Positions 1 through 8,048 of a DNA stretch of 64,000 nt are shown piece after piece; within the stretch, counting starts at the first letter, position 1; each line of letters starts with the position of its first letter. The notes beneath the pieces were generated by a model. It was not told where the DNA came from. It did not search any database and saw only the letters and a program-made list of their open reading frames with translations. The stretch is from contig NZ_JADEXS020000001.1 in the NCBI RefSeq assembly GCF_015207005.2, positions 8,393,001-8,457,000 on the forward strand, in the 5' to 3' direction. Both the position numbers and the translations under genes were made by a program. This DNA comes from Desmonostoc muscorum LEGE 12446. GTDB lineage: Bacteria; Cyanobacteriota; Cyanobacteriia; Cyanobacteriales; Nostocaceae.

Positions 1-219
1 ATTTTGAGCGAAATTTTTGACATCTCCCACAAAATCATTGATTTGAGATGTTGTGTCTGAGGTGAAAATACTACTACCAGTAGTTTTGTTACTAACAGCA
101 GCAGCTACTGGATCTCGACCGTTGTCTTGAGTACTGGCAAGGGCTGGACTGGCGATAGAACCAAGTGACAAAATTAGAATCGGTGCTATCAATCTGATAA
201 AGGTAAGTTTAGATTTCAT
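1..219 (-). CDS. secreted protein, N-terminal part only
   Basis: The gene reads leftward and leaves the window, so only 73 residues are visible. The start is an ATG preceded by a strong AAGGAAGG ribosome site. Residues 1-29 form a signal peptide: basic start (MKSKLTFIR), hydrophobic core (LIAPILILSLGSIA) and an ALA-type cleavage site. The visible mature part is Ser/Thr/Asn rich. It lies downstream of and co-directional with the virB4-like gene, so a periplasmic component of the conjugation apparatus is possible, but no family can be named from this fragment. Confidence 0.7.
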   Translation of the reverse strand, partial: MKSKLTFIRLIAPILILSLGSIASPALASTQDNGRDPVAAAVSNKTTGSSIFTSDTTSQINDFVGDVKNFAQN

Positions 220-252
220 GATTCACCTTCCTTAATGCAGTTTTTAGATATA

Positions 253-1506
253 TCAACTTGCAATCAGGCTACTTTCAGCCTGTTGGCCATCGTTATTCTC
301 TTGGCGATCGCCTTCTTGTTGCAGAGATGCTCCACTTTGGTGGGGCCTGTCCGCAGGACTTACCCAATCACGCAATGCTGAGGTTTGATGTATCTCTCGA
401 CCAATATGCTTAAACCCTTTGTTTTCCTTCAAAGCAGGAATGTAAGCATCTGTAAACGCTCTCAGTCCTAACAGATTGCCTTTAGCGGTATCTGGATACT
501 GAGCCATCACCCGTTCTCGTGCTTCCCGTTCATCCTGGTTATTGGCAACACTGGCCAGCATCATTTCGGCAGGGTAAAAGCGGGTACGCCAGAATCTACC
601 ACCTGTTTCTACTAGCCAACAGGAATAAAGGTCGCTGGTACGAGGCAAAAATGCTTCAGTCGCATTCTGACTGATAATATTGACGGGATAGCCTAGATAC
701 TGTTTGAAAGAAGCAATACCGCTACTGGTAATACGTCCGGTAATCCGGTAGGTCATGTTCTGCATAATTTGAGCGCCTGTTGAACACTCGCAAATGGTAT
801 CCGGGTCTTGGGACAACAGCAGAACAGCAATGCCTTCTTTCCTTCCCGTGGCACAGGTTTCGCCTATAATTTGGGCAAAGCCATCTTTACGTAACAATAC
901 GGAAAGCTCATCGCCAATAAACAAACTCTTAGGATGGGATAGGGCATTACGGATACAGGCACTATGGGCGTTAATTGCCATCAAGTAAGCATCCTGTTCG
1001 TTACTCAATCCACTGAGAGCAAAGAATTTAATCGCTGGTAATGGGGAAAAAGTGCTGGGACGAGCGATCGCTTTTCCCAATCTAGATGCGAGTAAAGCAC
1101 TAACCTGATTCTGGATTTGGTTGAGTGCCTGTCGGTCAATTTCTTCAAAGGATCTCAGATTAAGGCGCTCTCTAGTGCAGAACTTGACGAAATCTGGTAG
1201 CGTGGGTATCTGCTGCCATTCTGGTGAAAGCCAGCCCATCTCAAAGGCTCGGTTGTAACGAGTAATAATTTCTGGGTCTTTTAGAAATACGTCCAAAGCT
1301 TTGACTAGCAAGGCATCAACCCGTTGAGCTAAATGGGGGTTTGTGACTTTACCCATCGCGATCGCTGTTAATGCTTTGCGAATAAAGTCCTTCCAAGATT
1401 CCATGCGCCGTTCCCGTTCTGACTTGTCGAACCGTCGCAAATCTGGCGGTTCCAGTAGGTTACTGCTGCCACTGGAAATATCGTAATATGCTCCTTGTTC
1501 GCCCAA
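253..1506 (-). CDS. VirB4-like conjugation ATPase, C-terminal fragment
   Basis: This is the C-terminal half of a VirB4/TraC-type ATPase of a type IV secretion system. Near its start the stretch YYDISSGSSNLLEPPDLR is the segment that in VirB4 proteins follows the Walker A region. FIGDELSVLL around residue 200 looks like the Walker B strand, and the LLLSQDPDTI that follows fits the sensor strand. No GxxxxGK[ST] P-loop exists here or in the upstream fragment. The frame overlaps the end of the upstream fragment (1368-3230), whose homology ends near 1508. The gene is therefore probably a single virB4 broken by an internal deletion plus frameshift. The C-terminal ~35 residues are Gln/Asn-rich. Confidence 0.7.
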   Translation of the reverse strand: MGEQGAYYDISSGSSNLLEPPDLRRFDKSERERRMESWKDFIRKALTAIAMGKVTNPHLAQRVDALLVKALDVFLKDPEIITRYNRAFEMGWLSPEWQQIPTLPDFVKFCTRERLNLRSFEEIDRQALNQIQNQVSALLASRLGKAIARPSTFSPLPAIKFFALSGLSNEQDAYLMAINAHSACIRNALSHPKSLFIGDELSVLLRKDGFAQIIGETCATGRKEGIAVLLLSQDPDTICECSTGAQIMQNMTYRITGRITSSGIASFKQYLGYPVNIISQNATEAFLPRTSDLYSCWLVETGGRFWRTRFYPAEMMLASVANNQDEREARERVMAQYPDTAKGNLLGLRAFTDAYIPALKENKGFKHIGREIHQTSALRDWVSPADRPHQSGASLQQEGDRQENNDGQQAESSLIAS

Positions 1507-3230
1507 AAGTTCAATTGCCGTCTTGAAAGTGCTGTTACCACTAGAAAACTGTTAGCCAGCAAGTTGCAAGCGTGGGTTAACTCTTGGGCACTGTGGCGGT
1601 AAACTAGAAATACAGGCGCACAATGCAACGCTTTCGTGCCTTCGTAAAGTCGTCGCTGGGCTTCAAAGGATTCCTCCTGTTTGATTTCCGCTCCAACGTC
1701 CCGTCCCTGTCCTTTGGTGATGGCTAAAGTGCGGGCTGTTTTGGATTGTTTTGCCTGACGCGCTAGGTTGTCTTGGATGAAGAAGTCATTGCTGCGACTG
1801 ATTTCAACCCAAGCTTCTGTATCGTGGACGTAGCTGGAAACAAGGATTTTCCAGACCCACTTTAGCTGGTCTTGGGCATTAGACCAACCAACGGGGGGAT
1901 CTGCTACGACCATGACTCCACAAACCTTGCTTTTACCTCTCAGGTAAACTCGGTCATTATCTCCCCGATGTTCGGGACAAGCAGAACGTCCTTGTTGTCC
2001 TTCAATCAGTAATGTACAAATGTGTTTGTCGGTGGTTAGGGTTTCTGTTAACTCTAGTCCCGTCTCAGTCTCCTTCAGTGTAATGACTTGGGGAATAGGA
2101 GGTGCTGCACCCTCATTAAATCGATTCCAAAGCCACTGCCACAAATCTGTAGCACTGCAAGGCGTTACTTCTAAGCCAATTTTGGTATTGAGCAGCAATT
2201 CCCACTGGATAAACCCTTGCTGAAATCCTTGCAGTAAGAGCTTTTTGAAAAACTCCTCTTGGTAAATGCGTTTATTCCCTGTAATCAATTCAACTGCCCA
2301 AGAGCCGAATTTTCTGCATTTTTCAATCAGTCCACCCACAAAATCCTTTTGCTGTGAACCAGCTTCATCATCGCTCGTCCAAGTACAGAAGGCGATTTGG
2401 TTCCAGATTTGGCGAGAACCTGCTTCCTTGAGTTGTTCCACCCGCAATTGCTCGTTACGCAACAGTACAGAAACTGGTTTTAGGTGGCAATCGTCTGCTA
2501 AGGCAGTAAGCGGGGTTTGGCGTTTGTGCGGTACTCCCTTGGTAGAGCCTGTCTGTATGGGATATGACTCAGTATCATCACTATAACAGCCTGTACAAAA
2601 GGTAATTTTTTCACCGGGGGGTAGTTCTTTCAAACCCTCTTCGATAGAGTGGGCAAATTCGCTGACTTCATTTTCATGCAGTATGTCATGCAGTCCAGCG
2701 ATGCGAAACCCAAACACGAGTTGATACTGAGAGTTGCCTTTATCTAATAACAGGGCAGCCACTTGACGATCATCCTTCTTAATTTCTGCAATACAGCAGA
2801 TGTTTACCTCATTTTGGAAAGGCATGAACTTACTTTTGCCTCCATATTGATTCGGTACAATCAGCGGCTTGAATCGAATTTGCACTTGCGAGTCTGTATA
2901 GCGCCGACGCACCCACCAGGGTCGATATTCGGGGATCGGTGAGATGTAAATGCTGTTACTATTGCACCACTCTGTTCCCGGTGGATTACGCCATCGATCT
3001 AAAAACTGATGGGGCTGTTTGCCTGTGAGAATCCACCAACTAATAATTAGCCAGAAGGAGGTGGCAAAGAACCAACCCATACCTAAACTGAGTAAACCAT
3101 TGGTGAGAACATAGCAAACTACAATGATGGCAATCCAAGGAACTAACTGTTCAGCCGGAATTGGCCCAATGCTGGCTTGCTTGCCTAGAATCCGATTGAC
3201 TTTGATGAATTCTCGATTGTCTTGTGCCAT
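1368..3230 (-). CDS. VirB3/VirB4-like conjugation protein, N-terminal fragment
   Basis: N-terminal part of the same conjugation ATPase. Residues ~25-75 carry two hydrophobic membrane segments followed by HQFLDRWRNPPG, the arrangement of a VirB3 domain fused to VirB4. The rest, up to about residue 574 (NSFLVVTALSRRQL), resembles the VirB4 N-terminal domain. After that point the reading continues out of frame over the downstream fragment until 1368, so the last ~45 residues are probably not native. In an intact VirB4 the Walker A loop would come just after this point and is absent. Start is ATG at 3230. Role if intact: powering pilus assembly and DNA transfer at the inner membrane. Confidence 0.6.
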   Translation of the reverse strand: MAQDNREFIKVNRILGKQASIGPIPAEQLVPWIAIIVVCYVLTNGLLSLGMGWFFATSFWLIISWWILTGKQPHQFLDRWRNPPGTEWCNSNSIYISPIPEYRPWWVRRRYTDSQVQIRFKPLIVPNQYGGKSKFMPFQNEVNICCIAEIKKDDRQVAALLLDKGNSQYQLVFGFRIAGLHDILHENEVSEFAHSIEEGLKELPPGEKITFCTGCYSDDTESYPIQTGSTKGVPHKRQTPLTALADDCHLKPVSVLLRNEQLRVEQLKEAGSRQIWNQIAFCTWTSDDEAGSQQKDFVGGLIEKCRKFGSWAVELITGNKRIYQEEFFKKLLLQGFQQGFIQWELLLNTKIGLEVTPCSATDLWQWLWNRFNEGAAPPIPQVITLKETETGLELTETLTTDKHICTLLIEGQQGRSACPEHRGDNDRVYLRGKSKVCGVMVVADPPVGWSNAQDQLKWVWKILVSSYVHDTEAWVEISRSNDFFIQDNLARQAKQSKTARTLAITKGQGRDVGAEIKQEESFEAQRRLYEGTKALHCAPVFLVYRHSAQELTHACNLLANSFLVVTALSRRQLNFWANKEHITIFPVAAVTYWNRQICDGSTSQNGNGAWNLGRTLFAKH

Positions 3231-3549
3231 ATTTGTGTAATTCTCTGGTGCTGCATTAATAGTCTGTCAACCAAGAAGTGACAAGTGAAGATAAGCGGGA
3301 GAATAGGACTTTTATTCTTGTCATGAACCTCTCAAAGTTGTCTTGACGAACTATTAGCAGAATTTTTCATTCTTTCCGATTTTTGTCGATAACTGACACC
3401 GCCTAAAAATTATGAGCAATATGTTATGAATGTGCTATCTGTGAGAGCCATATTTAACAAGAAATAATTCAGGAGTCATGAGTCAGAAGTATGCTGAATT
3501 CTGTAGAAGTGGTGGATGAATAAATGGTGAAAAACTACACTAAATTTGT

Positions 3550-3642
3550 ATAAGCTGTCGCGTCTTTACTTTTCCAAAACATTCTCAATATATCAATAGT
3601 TACGGTTTTCAAAAAGTGCAAATTGTAGGTGCGACAGCTTAT
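3550..3642. repeat. 12-bp inverted repeat in a 590-base gene-free stretch
   Basis: The intergenic stretch 3231-3823 contains no convincing gene. It holds one clear structure: ATAAGCTGTCGC at 3550-3561 and its exact reverse complement at 3631-3642, 69 bases apart. It could be a terminator-like hairpin, a regulator site pair or the ends of a small degenerate element. Confidence 0.5.
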
Positions 3643-3823
3643 TGAGTGGTCAAATTTCGTGGTGGCGAGTCTAAGAGGAAAGTGACGCTACTTAGTAGTT
3701 AACAGATACCAACTGCGGGGGCTGCCGTTGCGACTTTCCGCGTTCATCCCCCACTGATGAATTCTGACGAATATTTTCTGACTTCTGAATTCTTATTTAG
3801 TGGGTATAAAATTCAAGTTGGGT

Positions 3824-4456
3824 TTAGTTTATGGCTGTTGTTCCTGTGCCATTACCGACAAATATGAAAGTGATGACATCAATGGCAATTACGATGGAGA
3901 ACGCTAGACCAACTTGAGTAACAATCGGCCGCCAGTCGTTACCTTGCTGTGCTTGGTTATAGGCAAATAGAGAAGCAGCAGCAACCAGCAGCAAGAATGC
4001 ACCTCGGATGAGGTTAAATGTTAAACCAACAACGTTTGTATCCAAAGTGCTAGTGGAACCACCTCCTGCTTGGGAACTTTGTTGAGCTAGATTGTTGAAG
4101 AAGCTTTCTAACCCGCTTAAGAAAATAGCTTGGGCTGGAGTTGTAAAGGTATCGAGTAAAGCAGTAACAGTTATAATTGCGGCAACAATATGCCAGAAAC
4201 GAATTTTTCTACCTAAATACTTTTCTAGAATTGGTACTGTCCGAATTATGTACCCAATACTCAAGAAAACAATGGTGGCACATCCCAAAATACTGACGAA
4301 TATGGGTTTGGTAGCTAATAAATAAATTCCAATCGCAAGACATAGTAAAATGAAAAGTAAGTCAGTGCGGTTGATTTTCAGGTTTCTCAAGTTGGTTGAA
4401 AATTTCCGAGATGACAGCAGTTTTAACTTAGAAATGTGAGATTTTGTGTTGTTCAT
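3824..4456 (-). CDS. VirB2-like membrane protein (putative pilin)
   Basis: A 210-residue membrane protein. Residues ~30-75 contain two hydrophobic segments. A third hydrophobic stretch near residues 88-105 ends in TTPAQAIF, which looks like a signal-peptidase site, and two more membrane helices lie in the C-terminal half. VirB2/TrbC pilins have this layout: long leader, cleavage after AxA, then two helices. Position between a VirB4-like gene and a large acidic protein, all on the minus strand, supports a role in the conjugation apparatus. The leader is much longer than in classical VirB2, so the assignment is by topology and context rather than by sequence motif. Confidence 0.45.
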   Translation of the reverse strand: MNNTKSHISKLKLLSSRKFSTNLRNLKINRTDLLFILLCLAIGIYLLATKPIFVSILGCATIVFLSIGYIIRTVPILEKYLGRKIRFWHIVAAIITVTALLDTFTTPAQAIFLSGLESFFNNLAQQSSQAGGGSTSTLDTNVVGLTFNLIRGAFLLLVAAASLFAYNQAQQGNDWRPIVTQVGLAFSIVIAIDVITFIFVGNGTGTTAIN

Positions 4457-4478
4457 TTTTCTCTTCTCGTTTGTAGAA

Positions 4479-6482
4479 TTAAACTTGCATTTCTGGTTTG
4501 CTGGCTTTTCTTTGAGTTTGTTTCTGGCGTTGTTTTGCAGTATCTTTATCAGTCTGGGCTTGGGTAGAGCGAGTTGATTGCTGATTGTCCAGTAGCGCTT
4601 CTATCTCACGCAGGGGAATGCTGCACTGCAAAATCTCCGGGGGTTGCCCTGGTACTAAAACGGCATCAAGTACTTGTTCATCGTTACGATTAGGGTTAAA
4701 TCCTTGAAGTAGCCGTGTACCATTGGGCAGTTTTACTACTTCAAACTCGTATTTGACTTTGCCCTTTTCAGTCCAGGTGAATGTCGGTTCATCGTCGTTG
4801 TTAAATCGGTTAGGTAGTTGTTCTTGAAATTTTTGAATTAATGCTTGGGTACTGGCTTTGAGGGCGTATTCTTCTTTCGACTGTGGTAATTTGCAGATGC
4901 CCGTCTTTTCATCAAGGCTGAGATTGTCTTGTGCGATCGCCCACTGTCCCTGAGTGCGAGTAGCAGCAAAGAGTGTTTCACCTTGGGTATTTTCTAAGGC
5001 GATCGCTACCTGCTTGTCTTGTGCTTCTACCCATAAAGTTTTGTTACTGGAAATGGCAATACCTGCTTGGGGTGATTGATCAAATAATTCACCAGCAACT
5101 TTGGCAAACCCCACTAAAGCATCAGCACAAGCAGCTTGTTGTTGCTGTGCTTGGCGTTTCGTCAGATGTTCTAAAATGTCAACCTCTGCTGGTGGCTGAT
5201 TAGCAGAGTTAGGTTGGACAATATCTGCATCAGTTTTTGACTCGACAGCAGTAGAATTATTTTGTGGTGCTGCTATCTGTTTTTCCAATCGGCTAACTAC
5301 CATTTCTAAGCGGTCAAGTCGCTTGGAAAGAACTTTCAGGTAGGCTTCAATTTGGTCAAGCTGTTCGCTGACGCTGGCATCCTTATCTAATTCAAATGGT
5401 TGTGATTGGTATTTGGGGTCTAGTTTGGAACCAAGATTGTCTACTTTAGAGCCGATTTTGGTAGCAGCTACAGCCAGTGGATTGTCTGCGACTGATTCTT
5501 CAGATGTAGTTTGAGAATCTTGAGACTTTTGAGACTCTGGTAAGTCCGGCTTTGCTTCTTGCAAGCGACTGGCTATGTTATCTACGCGGTCATTCTGCTG
5601 TTGCAGTTCTTTGAGAATTCGTTCAAGCCGCTTGGAATCAGCTTCGGCTGCTAGCTGTTCCAAAACACCTTGTCCTACGGCAATTCCCAGAGATGCCAGT
5701 TGTCCTGTTAAGCCTGCTAAATTCACCCCATTCACTTCTCGTCCATTGGTGGCAGCTGTGGCACTTAAACGCGAAGCTTCGTCTAGAGGCTCTCTGGTTT
5801 TGGAGTTTTTAGCAGCAGTTTTATTGGTATTAGCTCTGTTCTGAGTTTTAGAGGATGTTTTAGGCTGAGAATTACTTTGGGTTTTAGTTGAAGTTTTAGT
5901 TTGGGCTGCGCTAACACGACTAACAGATGGTTCGTCTTCTTCACCTAAGTCATCTAAGTCATCAAGTTTAGTGTTGAAATCATCATTTAATAGGTCGTCT
6001 AGTTCGTCGTTTATATCATCTTTTTCTTCATCTAAATCGAGTAGGTCATCTTCTAATTCATCATCGAGATCGTCTAGTTCTGTTTCAGCAAAACCGCAAA
6101 TTTCAGCAATGTTAGAAGGGGTAAAGTAGTTTTCATCTTTGCTGGTAATTCCTTCGAGGTTTTTAATCAGGTACTTGCCACTGGTTCTGTGGTTGGGATC
6201 GCTGGTGAGGTAAAAGCGATAGCCTCTAATCTCGTCATCATCCCCACCTCCTACACAGAGTTCTACTGTGATGGGGGCTTTACCCGATTCCTGGCTGTAA
6301 TTTTCTACATAGGCTTTAAAGTCTTCGTGGGACTGGATAGAATCATCTTGAATTGAGGATGCGATCGCTTTATCCAATGTGTTTTCAATATGGCGGAGTT
6401 TGCGGCGATCTGTCAGGTTTTCCCATGAGCGATTTTGAGAATTTTGTCTTTGCTTAGGTTTGGTCAGTGTTTTGGTAGCCAT
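4479..6482 (-). CDS. large acidic, coiled-coil protein of the conjugation region
   Basis: No family recognised. The 667-residue protein has distinct zones: an N-terminal globular part (about 1-130), a strongly acidic low-complexity zone at about 133-185 made of D/E/L repeats, a Ser/Thr/Gln/Asn-rich linker, a segment near 285-400 with heptad-like coiled-coil character, and a C-terminal globular part of about 200 residues with a basic tail. It sits between the VirB2-like gene (22 bases downstream) and the Rpn gene, on the same strand as the VirB genes, so it may be a structural or regulatory part of the transfer machinery. Start is ATG at 6482. Confidence 0.6.
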   Translation of the reverse strand: MATKTLTKPKQRQNSQNRSWENLTDRRKLRHIENTLDKAIASSIQDDSIQSHEDFKAYVENYSQESGKAPITVELCVGGGDDDEIRGYRFYLTSDPNHRTSGKYLIKNLEGITSKDENYFTPSNIAEICGFAETELDDLDDELEDDLLDLDEEKDDINDELDDLLNDDFNTKLDDLDDLGEEDEPSVSRVSAAQTKTSTKTQSNSQPKTSSKTQNRANTNKTAAKNSKTREPLDEASRLSATAATNGREVNGVNLAGLTGQLASLGIAVGQGVLEQLAAEADSKRLERILKELQQQNDRVDNIASRLQEAKPDLPESQKSQDSQTTSEESVADNPLAVAATKIGSKVDNLGSKLDPKYQSQPFELDKDASVSEQLDQIEAYLKVLSKRLDRLEMVVSRLEKQIAAPQNNSTAVESKTDADIVQPNSANQPPAEVDILEHLTKRQAQQQQAACADALVGFAKVAGELFDQSPQAGIAISSNKTLWVEAQDKQVAIALENTQGETLFAATRTQGQWAIAQDNLSLDEKTGICKLPQSKEEYALKASTQALIQKFQEQLPNRFNNDDEPTFTWTEKGKVKYEFEVVKLPNGTRLLQGFNPNRNDEQVLDAVLVPGQPPEILQCSIPLREIEALLDNQQSTRSTQAQTDKDTAKQRQKQTQRKASKPEMQV

Positions 6483-6884
6483 AGGTACTCAAAGCTGATT
6501 GCCTTAAGAGTTAACCTAACAAGACTTTCTCTGGAAACAGCTAGACCAAATGGCGATTTATAAGTTGTCCAGTTGGCTAATATTGACAGTTAGCAGTTTT
6601 ATGAACAAATATCCTCAAGCTAATTTTCTCATATGACTGAGAATAAACGAGGAATATGAAAAAAAAGTTACCAGCAGTGACCCATATTATTGGAAACATT
6701 TATCAGAACTGCGCGCTTCGCACAATTGTATTAATCTTCTGTAGGTAATTAACAGTAAAAGTACTAAAAATACTATTTTTAAAAGTGTGAAAAATGCTAA
6801 AATATACATCAGGATACAAAGCGTCACCAGAAGATATTTTGTTGCCGTTTGCGGAGATTTGGATGTGTTGGAGGAGTTGCTAGG

Positions 6885-7775
6885 ATGATTGACCATGACA
6901 GGCTTTTCAAAGAATTAATATCTACATTCTTTGTTGAGTTTCTCGATTTATTCCTGCCTCAAGTAGCCAGCCAAATAGACCGCGATTCCATTCAGTTTTT
7001 ACCCCAAGATGTGTTTACTGATGTCACATCTGGAGAAAAGAAAGAAATTGATTTGCTGGCACAGGTGCGTTATCAGCAACAAGACACTTGTTTTTTAATT
7101 CACGTTGAAAATCAATCTTATACTGAGACAGCATTTGCGAAGCGGATGTTTAAGTATTTTGCACGCTTGCATGAAAAATATGATTTACCAATTTATCCAG
7201 TTGTGATTTTCTCCTTCGACGAACCAAAACGTGCCGAACCTCAAAATTATCGTGTCACGTTTCCCGATTTAAAGGTGCTGGAATTTCAGTTTGCAGCAAT
7301 TCAATTAAATCGCCTAAGTTGGCGGGATTTTTTAACGCAGCACAATCCAGTGGCGGCAGCTTTGATGGCGAAGATGAATATTGCGGTGTCAGAACGTCCG
7401 CAGGTGAAGGCGGAATGTTTGCGGTTGCTGACAACTTTAAGGTTAGACCCAGCGCGGATGCAATTAATTTCTGGATTTGTAGATGTGTACTTGGAACTGA
7501 ATGCAGCAGAAGAAGAAGTCTTTCAAGCTGTGGTCGATACAATGGGATTAACTGAGCAGGAGGTATATATGGAAATTGTCACCAGTTGGGAACGGAAAGC
7601 AATACAGGTAGAACGACGGGCAACTATTACTAAGATTTTAAAGCTGCGCTTTGGGGACATTGATGCTTCTTTAGAAGGCATTATTCCCGCTTTGTTACAA
7701 TTGTCCCCCGATGAATATATGGATTCACTCTTGCAAGCTGACCGTGAGGAGTTATTATCGCGGTTTCAAGGGTAA
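6885..7775 (+). CDS. Rpn-family PD-(D/E)XK nuclease (recombination-promoting nuclease / putative transposase)
   Basis: The N-terminal ~220 residues match the Rpn/YhgA-like family: MIDHDRLFKELI at the start, the EIDLLAQV strand and HVENQS, which supply the acidic residues and E-x-Q of the PD-(D/E)XK core. The C-terminal ~60 residues form the DUF4351-type tail ending LLQADREELLSRFQG. Rpn proteins are DNA endonucleases that promote RecA-independent recombination and have been linked to phage defence. I chose the ATG at 6885 because GGAGGAG lies about 10 bases upstream; a TTG at 6849 would add 12 residues of non-family sequence. A partial copy of the tail follows directly. Confidence 0.85.
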   Translation: MIDHDRLFKELISTFFVEFLDLFLPQVASQIDRDSIQFLPQDVFTDVTSGEKKEIDLLAQVRYQQQDTCFLIHVENQSYTETAFAKRMFKYFARLHEKYDLPIYPVVIFSFDEPKRAEPQNYRVTFPDLKVLEFQFAAIQLNRLSWRDFLTQHNPVAAALMAKMNIAVSERPQVKAECLRLLTTLRLDPARMQLISGFVDVYLELNAAEEEVFQAVVDTMGLTEQEVYMEIVTSWERKAIQVERRATITKILKLRFGDIDASLEGIIPALLQLSPDEYMDSLLQADREELLSRFQG

Positions 7776-7781
7776 TCGTAA

Positions 7782-7988
7782 ATGGAATTTGTGACCAGTT
7801 GGCAAGAGGAAGGTGCAGAAGCCGAACGAAGAAAAGTCATTTCCGGGCTTTTGAAGTTACGATTTGGTAATTTAGATGCTGAGTTAGAGGCGATTATTCC
7901 TCAATTAATGCAGTTATCTAGGGAAGAATATCTTGGCTTACTTTTACAGGCTGACCGTGAGGAATTATTATCGCGGTTTCAAAGGTAA
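7782..7988 (+). CDS. duplicated tail of the Rpn protein
   Basis: This 68-residue frame repeats the C-terminal tail of the gene before it: the MEIVTSWE, LKLRFG and QADREELLSRFQ blocks of 7569-7775 reappear here as MEFVTSWQ, LKLRFG and QADREELLSRFQ. It begins only 7 bases after the stop of the first gene. It lacks the nuclease core. It is either a decayed tandem copy or a separately translated tail domain; the low divergence of the block and the intact frame leave both possible. Confidence 0.6.
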   Translation: MEFVTSWQEEGAEAERRKVISGLLKLRFGNLDAELEAIIPQLMQLSREEYLGLLLQADREELLSRFQR

Positions 7989-8048
7989 TCGTAATTTGAT
8001 AAAAGCGCCTATACTATTTTACGCATTTAAATAATCTCCTTTACCACT

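Noticed and set aside
6687..6896. 69-codon minus-strand frame with a hydrophobic stretch before the Rpn gene
   Set aside because: It overlaps the Rpn start, has no ribosome site or recognisable sequence, and AT-rich DNA easily yields Leu/Ile/Tyr-rich frames.
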